Source: Acidimicrobiia bacterium
GTDB lineage: Bacteria; Actinomycetota; Acidimicrobiia; Spongiisociales; ZC4RG35
NCBI GenBank assembly: GCA_012270885.1
Contig: JAAXHN010000085.1
Location: forward strand, 1-44,106
DNA length: 44,106 bases
Reading direction: 5' to 3'
In this document: positions 39,365 to 44,106 of the stretch, piece after piece
Layout of the letters: each line of letters opens with the position of its first letter
Numbering within the stretch: position 1 is the first letter of the stretch
Position numbers and translations under genes: made by a program
Notes under the pieces: model-generated
Database searches by the model: none
Seen by the model: the letters and a program-made list of their open reading frames with translations, nothing else
Told to the model about the DNA's origin: nothing

Positions 39365-40974
39365 TCGCCGAACACCTCGCTGAACACATCTCCGAACTCA
39401 CCCAGGGTGGCCTGAGCAGCCACCGCTTCCATCACCGCCGGCATGATGTTGGCATCTCCGCGGCATGCGGTCTCCAAGTCTCTCAAGGCGGTGGCGGCCG
39501 CCCTGCCGTCCCGTTCCCGCCGCACCAGCCGCAATCTTTCCATCGACTTCCCCCAAACCCCCTCCACCGGTTCGAAGCCGGTCATCTCCCATGGTGTTAC
39601 ATCCTCAACAAAGGCGTTTACCCCCACCATTTTCCTGTCCCCCCGGTTGACCGCTTCGGCCAGATCCAGCTGATTGCCAGCCGCCAGGTCATGGAGCCAA
39701 CCCTCGTCCAGAACGGCCGCGAATCCGCCTCGGCTCTCGATCTCCTCGAACATCTCCCAGGCTCTGGTCTCCAACTCGGCGGTGAGTGCCTCCACATAGT
39801 GCGACCCGCCCAGAGGGTCCGCTACCGCCGGGATGTTGGTCTCATGATGGATGATCTGTTGGATGCGAAGAGACATCTGATGGGCGTGCTCAGAGGGGAT
39901 CGACATGGCCTCGTCATAGGTGGCCACCCCCAGGGACTGGGTACCCCCTAACACCGAGGCCATCGCCATGATGGTTCCCCGGGCGATGTTGTTGAGAGGC
40001 TGCTGGTAAGCAAGGGCCGATCCGGCGGTGACGATGTGGATCCGAAGCCGGGCGGCGCGGGCGTCCGCGACTCCGTACCGACGCCGCAGCAACTCGACCC
40101 ACATCTTCCGGGCGGCTCGCATCTTGCAGATGTCCTCGAAGAAGTCCATCCCCACCCGCAGGTTTATTCCTCCCACCATGTAGGCCAGGCGTGTCAGGCT
40201 CTCGGGCGTCCGCCGGTTGATCTCGTCCAGGTACACCGCCGCGTTGGCGAACAGGGCGGCCAGTTCCTGGTAGGCGTTCAGTCCGGTGTCGGCCGCGTTG
40301 TAGGCGGCGATCGACACCGGAACCCATCGAGGCAGATAGCGTCCGCAGAACTCAATGATATCTGTGTTGAGGCGGATCCCGGCTTCGGTAGGAATCTGGC
40401 GTTTGGGGATGCAGCCCAGGTAGGTGAGGAAGAAGTCACTCTGCCCGGTGCCGGAAAGCCTGGAGAGATCCAGGCCCCGGCGGCTGGCCACCGTCCAGTA
40501 GCAACCGAGAGCAAAAGGGGCGTGTTGGACCACTGCTCCTCCCGGGTGAGCGTAGTAATGACCCATGTCGATCCCGTCCAGGATCGTCTCGTAGTCCCGG
40601 ACGCTTTGGATCACCGCTCCTGTCTGTCCCACGTCTTCGCGCCTGGCCACCACCTCGGGGTGATCTACGTTGTAGAGATGGTCGGCGGTGTTGCGGTCGT
40701 GCTCCATGATGAAGCCGGTCTCACCTTGACTCAATAGGAACAGGATTCGCTCCCGCTCATCCTCGGGATTGCCATGCCCGCTCAGTTGGAACACCCTCCA
40801 GGGTTTGGTCCGGTACATACCCGGATACGCGCCTCGAACGTACGGAGGGACACCGGGCGATCCCGCTCCCGCTTCCCGGGCCGGGGAAGGAACGTCTTCG
40901 GGGCCGTACCAACCTCTGAGCGGGATCCCCGAAGCAGTAAAGTACCGATCGGCGTCGGCTTGCTCAGAACTCAT
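39340..40974 (-). CDS. Large subunit of an atypical B12-dependent acyl-CoA mutase
   Basis: This 544-residue protein has the methylmalonyl-CoA-mutase catalytic barrel without a B12 domain, which the next gene encodes. YRTKPWRVFQ, SGTGQSD, VGGINLRVGMDFFEDI, PLNNIARGT and GGTQSLGVATYDEA fix the family. Key positions differ. The tyrosine that stacks on the substrate (Y89 in Propionibacterium numbering) is L64. The active-site His of the GYH motif (H244) is N226. The segment that normally carries the substrate-carboxylate Arg (VRNTY) reads LTYLGCIP. Methylmalonyl-CoA is therefore an unlikely substrate. It leads an operon with the small subunit, an acyl-CoA ligase and a P450. No MeaB-type GTPase chaperone is present nearby. 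Confidence 0.88.
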   Translation of the reverse strand: MSSEQADADRYFTASGIPLRGWYGPEDVPSPAREAGAGSPGVPPYVRGAYPGMYRTKPWRVFQLSGHGNPEDERERILFLLSQGETGFIMEHDRNTADHLYNVDHPEVVARREDVGQTGAVIQSVRDYETILDGIDMGHYYAHPGGAVVQHAPFALGCYWTVASRRGLDLSRLSGTGQSDFFLTYLGCIPKRQIPTEAGIRLNTDIIEFCGRYLPRWVPVSIAAYNAADTGLNAYQELAALFANAAVYLDEINRRTPESLTRLAYMVGGINLRVGMDFFEDICKMRAARKMWVELLRRRYGVADARAARLRIHIVTAGSALAYQQPLNNIARGTIMAMASVLGGTQSLGVATYDEAMSIPSEHAHQMSLRIQQIIHHETNIPAVADPLGGSHYVEALTAELETRAWEMFEEIESRGGFAAVLDEGWLHDLAAGNQLDLAEAVNRGDRKMVGVNAFVEDVTPWEMTGFEPVEGVWGKSMERLRLVRRERDGRAAATALRDLETACRGDANIMPAVMEAVAAQATLGEFGDVFSEVFGDWKVPISF

Positions 40975-41368
40975 GGAGAGGAAGCAACGGTCTGCTGCGC
41001 ATGGCCTCCATCATATAGACCGTCCACCATGTTCTGCTGGGCGTAGGCAGTGCCCACGTCCCGTGCCAAATCAGGTGACGTCGATCATCGGAACCAGATT
41101 AACTCCAAAGGATCAAGATCGGCGGGCGCTCAAGAGGAGTGTCTCCATGCGTCGTTCGTCAAGGCTCTTCACCAATTCTCTGCCCAACGTTTCAAGGAGT
41201 ACTACCGGGGACCGCTGAACGGCCCCGTTTCTCTTCTGGTTGAGTAGGCCATACCTCCGTACCTGTATTGGCCTTCGCCCGACGCCAACCTGCGTTTCCT
41301 GGGAAGCGCTTTTCGCCACGGCGTGCAGGAGGATGACATACATTTCTTGATATCACTCCCATCTCGGC
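40975..41368. other. Gene-poor intergenic stretch
   Basis: I see no convincing gene in these 394 bp. Short frames occur on both strands but lack RBS and recognisable protein pattern. It contains the second copy of the 60-bp repeat (41242-41301) and, near 41018 on the minus strand, a TATATGAT that might serve as -10 for the mutase operon. No tRNA or terminator hairpin of note was found. Confidence 0.5.
41242..41301 (+). repeat. 60-bp intergenic repeat, copy 2
   Basis: This is the second copy of the element at 25458-25517, in the same orientation, differing at about seven scattered positions with no gaps. It lies next to the decayed membrane-protein gene. The spacing of the two copies is 15.8 kb, so the DNA between them (transporter, LLM, P450 and mutase genes) is bracketed by direct repeats. 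Confidence 0.7.
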
Positions 41369-42111
41369 ATGTTGCCACAAGACGGGGAGAGGCTACCCAT
41401 CGCGACATCCAGTACGCTGGCGGAGCATTCGTTGCACGTCCCACGATCGCACTGGCCAAGCTTCCCGTGGGCAGGTTGCTGGAAGTTGCTGTTCTTCCTG
41501 CTCGAACAGGGAGAAATAGTCATCGATCCCGCTGAATCAGGCGACGCGGTAGGAACTATCACAGCCCTTGCATCGAACCCCGCAGTGGCTCACGTGTCCT
41601 CACTCCTGGTGCCGCCGAGCCTGGTGACGATGCTCTTCGGGCTGGCCGGGATCAGTGGGGTGATTCAGGGAGAGAGGATGTCCGGCGGCTTTTCGCGGCT
41701 GGGCATCCTGTGCATAACGATCGGCGGCACCGGCTGGATCCTCACGGCCGAGTTGAACCATGTTCTCGCCGATACCGTATGGAGAGTGATTCGACAATGC
41801 AGCTGGCGATAGCGGTCTACAGGGTGGACTCGGGCCTAACCATCATAGCATGGTCGTCGCAGCCGGGCTCCTAGCCTTCAGCCTGGGGGTATCAGCCATG
41901 TTTCCTCGCGGTTTCGGCAGGACCGCCGCGTTGGTGATCGCCGCGGTCTCGACCGTTGCGCTGATCGCTTTTCATCATCCGGCACACCGGGCCGAACCCG
42001 GACATGATCAGGGTCGCCAGGGCCTGCTATTTCCCTTGGGTGGCCTGGATCGCCTATCTCGGCGTGAGGTTCCTCAAGGGGAGGGGTCTCCCGCAGACAG
42101 CGAGCAACTGA
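41369..42111 (+). pseudogene. Frameshifted small membrane-protein gene
   Basis: The stretch gives a coherent membrane protein only if the frame is changed several times. The first part (to 41812) reads GEIVIDPAESGDAVGTITAL, then hydrophobic LVPPSLVTMLFGLAGISGVI and LGILCITIGGTGWILTAELN. A second frame continues MQLAIAVYRVDSGLTIIA (41797 on), a third MVVAAGLLAFSLGVSAMFPR (41850 on), and the last returns one base later near 41967 to FIIRHTGPNPDMIRVAR and ends at TGA 42109-42111. Intact relatives look like four-helix membrane proteins of unknown function. Several shifts in a short span indicate a decayed gene rather than one sequencing error. The exact 5' end is not clear. Confidence 0.55.
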
Positions 42112-42153
42112 CCAGGTAGGGTCCTTCCTCATTATGCGTCGGGTGGTTCTTGA

Positions 42154-43047
42154 CTAGAACCCGGGGGTTTTCCTGATACTCCAGTGCACCACGGCGATAC
42201 CCGCAGCGGTCAGGGCCACGCCGATCGTCTCCACTGGTGAAAGGGCTTGGCTCAACGCCACCCAGGCTGTCAGCGTGCCCACTATTGGCTCGGAGGTGGC
42301 GGCCACTCCCATCGGCCCGGGACTGATATGGCGAAGGGAACTCATCAGCAGCAGAAATCCGACTCCCATGGCGACTATCGACACCCAGCCAACTCCCAGC
42401 CAGCCGACAATGGAGAGTTGGGGAATTCTCACCGGGAGCACGGCCAGCCAGATCACTGCAGCAATGGTCAGGCTGTAGGAACTGTACGTGAGCGGATGGA
42501 GAGTCTTCCCAAGCTTCTCGCCCACGATGGTGAGGGCGGCGTAGGCCACCGCAGCCGCCAAGCTGGCCGCCACCCCTATGGCATCGGCGTAGTCAGCGGT
42601 GAAGGCACCGGTGATCAGCCCGATCCCCACCACTGCCGCCGCCGCTCCCATCCAGCCGGCGGCCGGTACCGTCAGGCCCTGCACATAGCGCCGCCACATC
42701 AGCATCAGGATCGGTCCCAGGTACTGGATGGTGATCCCGGGTCCCACTCCCAACCGCTCGACTGCCACGAAGAAGACGAAGGTGATCACCGCGGTGATGA
42801 TCCCCTGAAGCATCAACCACCCCAGCATCCCCCCGTGATGCGTCAGGCCCCGGCGAGCCGCGATCGCAGAGATGAACACCGCTGCCAGCACCAGCCGGTA
42901 CTGGTTCAGCTCGGCCGGACTGATCTTCGAGAAGAGGCTGGCCGCCAGCGTGTCGGCGATCCCGAACAGGACCCCGCCTGTCAACGCCATGGCGAAGCCC
43001 AAGCCGGGTCGCCGAGACAGGGAGGCGGGATTCGGGGACGGGTTCAT
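42154..43047 (-). CDS. EamA/DMT-family transporter
   Basis: This 297-residue protein has about ten hydrophobic helices arranged as two EamA repeats. The first repeat has GGVLFGIADTLAASLFSKISPAELNQYR, and the second starts near AIGVAASLAAAVAYAALTIVGEKLG and ends EPIVGTLTAWVALSQALSPVETIGVAL. Members export amino acids, metabolites or purines. ATG 43047 is preferred because GGGG lies about 6 bases upstream; a GTG at 43053 is also in frame. It is convergent with the decayed membrane gene and divergent from the hydantoinase gene. The transported metabolite is unknown. Confidence 0.9.
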   Translation of the reverse strand: MNPSPNPASLSRRPGLGFAMALTGGVLFGIADTLAASLFSKISPAELNQYRLVLAAVFISAIAARRGLTHHGGMLGWLMLQGIITAVITFVFFVAVERLGVGPGITIQYLGPILMLMWRRYVQGLTVPAAGWMGAAAAVVGIGLITGAFTADYADAIGVAASLAAAVAYAALTIVGEKLGKTLHPLTYSSYSLTIAAVIWLAVLPVRIPQLSIVGWLGVGWVSIVAMGVGFLLLMSSLRHISPGPMGVAATSEPIVGTLTAWVALSQALSPVETIGVALTAAGIAVVHWSIRKTPGF

Positions 43048-43192
43048 TCCCACCCCAGACTATGCGCCGGCGCCATGCCCGGATCCGGCTTTGGAGGACC
43101 ACCGGTCCGAATACCCTGATCGGCCACAACCACCCTGGGCAGTAACCTGAATGCAGGTCCGACGCCCCGACCCTTTCTCGCTTGACGCTTTC

Positions 43193-44106
43193 ATGAAGAC
43201 ATCCGGCTCGCCAGCGGCCACCTATCGCATCGGGGTTGACATCGGAGGCACCTTCACCGATCTCCTGCTGATCGACGACCTCTCCGGAGAGACGACGGTC
43301 GGTAAGGTCCTGACCACCCCCGACGATCCTTCCCGGGGAGTGGAAGATGTCCTGGTCCGGGCTCTTAACAGATCAAGTCTTCAGGCGTCGGACATCACGC
43401 ATCTGGTGCATGGCACCACTCTGGTGACCAACACGATCATCGAGCGCAAGGGCGCCCGCACCGCACTGCTGGCCACCCAGGGTTTCCGAGACTCGGTGGA
43501 GATCGGGCGGGAGCACCGTTACGAGCTCTACGACCTGTTCTTGGAGATGCCCGTTCCCCTCACCCCTCGCCATCTCCGGTTCGACGTGCCAGAGAGGATG
43601 GCGGCGGGGGGTGAAGTGCTCCGGGAAGTGGACGAGGAGTTTGTGGAGGCCCTCGCCGCCGAGTTGGCCGAGCGGGGGATCGAAGCAGTGGCGATCAGCT
43701 TTCTCCACGGTTTCGCCAATCCCGCCAACGAGCGGGCGGCTCGCCGGGCGGTGAATCGCGCCGCTCCGGGGATGCGGGTCTCCATCTCCTCGGAGGTCGC
43801 ACCCGAGATCCGTGAATACGAACGCGCCTCCACCACCATCGCCAACGTGTATGTCCAGCCCCTCGCCGAGCAGTACCTGTCGGGACTGGAGGACCGCCTT
43901 TCCGATCTGGGATTCGAGGGATCCTTCTTCGTGATGCTGTCGTCGGGGGGTATCGCAACGGTGGAGACCGCCACGCGCTTTCCCATCCGGCTGCTGGAAT
44001 CAGGCCCGGCCGCCGGCGCCCTGGCGGCTGCAACCCTCGGCGCGGACGCCGGGGTGGACCATCTGCTCTCCTTCGACATGGGGGGCACCACCGCCAAGCT
44101 GTGCGT
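43193..44106 (+). CDS. hyuA: Hydantoinase/oxoprolinase family protein, subunit A (HyuA), N-terminal part
   Basis: The open frame continues past the right edge; about 304 codons are visible. It begins with an ASKHA nucleotide-binding motif, YRIGVDIGGTFTDLLLID, followed by HLVHGTTLVTNTIIERKGAR, EVAPEIREYERASTTIANVYV, SSGGI, ESGPAAGA and the second phosphate loop FDMGGTTAKLC. This is the A subunit of ATP-dependent N-methylhydantoinase, acetophenone carboxylase-like or 5-oxoprolinase enzymes; full length is usually near 700 residues. A B subunit is expected just outside the window. The start may be ATG 43193 or ATG 43151; neither has a clear RBS. It would open a lactam or hydantoin ring with ATP, or carboxylate a ketone. 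Confidence 0.9.
   Translation, partial: MKTSGSPAATYRIGVDIGGTFTDLLLIDDLSGETTVGKVLTTPDDPSRGVEDVLVRALNRSSLQASDITHLVHGTTLVTNTIIERKGARTALLATQGFRDSVEIGREHRYELYDLFLEMPVPLTPRHLRFDVPERMAAGGEVLREVDEEFVEALAAELAERGIEAVAISFLHGFANPANERAARRAVNRAAPGMRVSISSEVAPEIREYERASTTIANVYVQPLAEQYLSGLEDRLSDLGFEGSFFVMLSSGGIATVETATRFPIRLLESGPAAGALAAATLGADAGVDHLLSFDMGGTTAKLC

Noticed and set aside
41113-41343. Short minus-strand frame through the 60-bp repeat, considered as a transposase remnant
   Set aside because: The peptide similarity between the two repeat copies is limited to the repeat itself and no transposase motif is visible.

Overview
The window reads as a stretch of chromosome from a GC-rich actinobacterium. The evidence is frequent GTG and TTG starts, strong third-position G/C, two F420-type luciferase-like oxidoreductases, a CYP, mycobacterial-style PIN/ribbon-helix-helix pairs and leaderless-looking promoters. 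An uncultured Acidimicrobiia-like lineage is my best guess, as inference only. Almost every recognisable gene is catabolic or transport-related. There are no rRNA, tRNA, CRISPR or phage genes, and no intact transposase was seen.

Layout. 1-409: a VapBC-type pair cut by the left edge. 491-1306: a membrane protein. 1341-5308 (minus): a tightly packed operon of isochorismatase-like hydrolase, creatinase-like M24 protein, RidA-like protein, AtzG/GatC-like small subunit and amidase, which resembles biuret/ureide-type amide degradation. 5494-12741 (plus): an SDR epimerase, aminotransferase, D-2-hydroxyacid dehydrogenase, unknown TIM-barrel-like hydrolase and two amidohydrolases, several joined by stop/start overlaps. 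12912-14855: a secreted 5'-nucleotidase-like protein with a LysM tail.

14988-19905 (minus): a complete corrinoid-dependent demethylation operon. In transcription order it holds a UroD/MtaA-family methyltransferase, a corrinoid protein, a small cysteine-motif protein of unknown function, a RACo-type corrinoid activase with a 2Fe-2S domain, and a methyltetrahydrofolate methyltransferase. It would move methyl groups from an unidentified methylated substrate to tetrahydrofolate. A second creatinase-like M24 paralogue (20169-21335) is transcribed divergently from it.

21441-25385: a second VapBC pair, a small lipoprotein, an MBL-fold hydrolase coupled to a flavin reductase with an unusual triple-repeat N-terminus, and a macro-domain fusion protein. 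25564-33597: an oligopeptide/nickel-type ABC transporter (two ATPases, two permeases, binding lipoprotein) in which a plus-strand amidase separates the binding protein from the rest. 33721-35845: an aspartoacylase-like protein with altered zinc ligands and a second LLM oxidoreductase.

36008-40974 (minus): a split B12-dependent acyl-CoA mutase, acyl-CoA ligase and cytochrome P450. The mutase large subunit differs from methylmalonyl-CoA mutase at several substrate-contact positions, so its substrate is probably something else. 40975-42111: a gene-poor stretch with a 60-bp repeat (second copy at 25458) and a decayed membrane-protein gene. 42154-43047: an EamA exporter. 43193-end: the start of an ATP-dependent hydantoinase (HyuA).

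Taken together the window looks like a catabolic island for small amides, cyclic amides and methylated or branched organic acids. Two B12-dependent modules are the most novel parts: the corrinoid methyltransferase operon and the atypical acyl-CoA mutase cluster.
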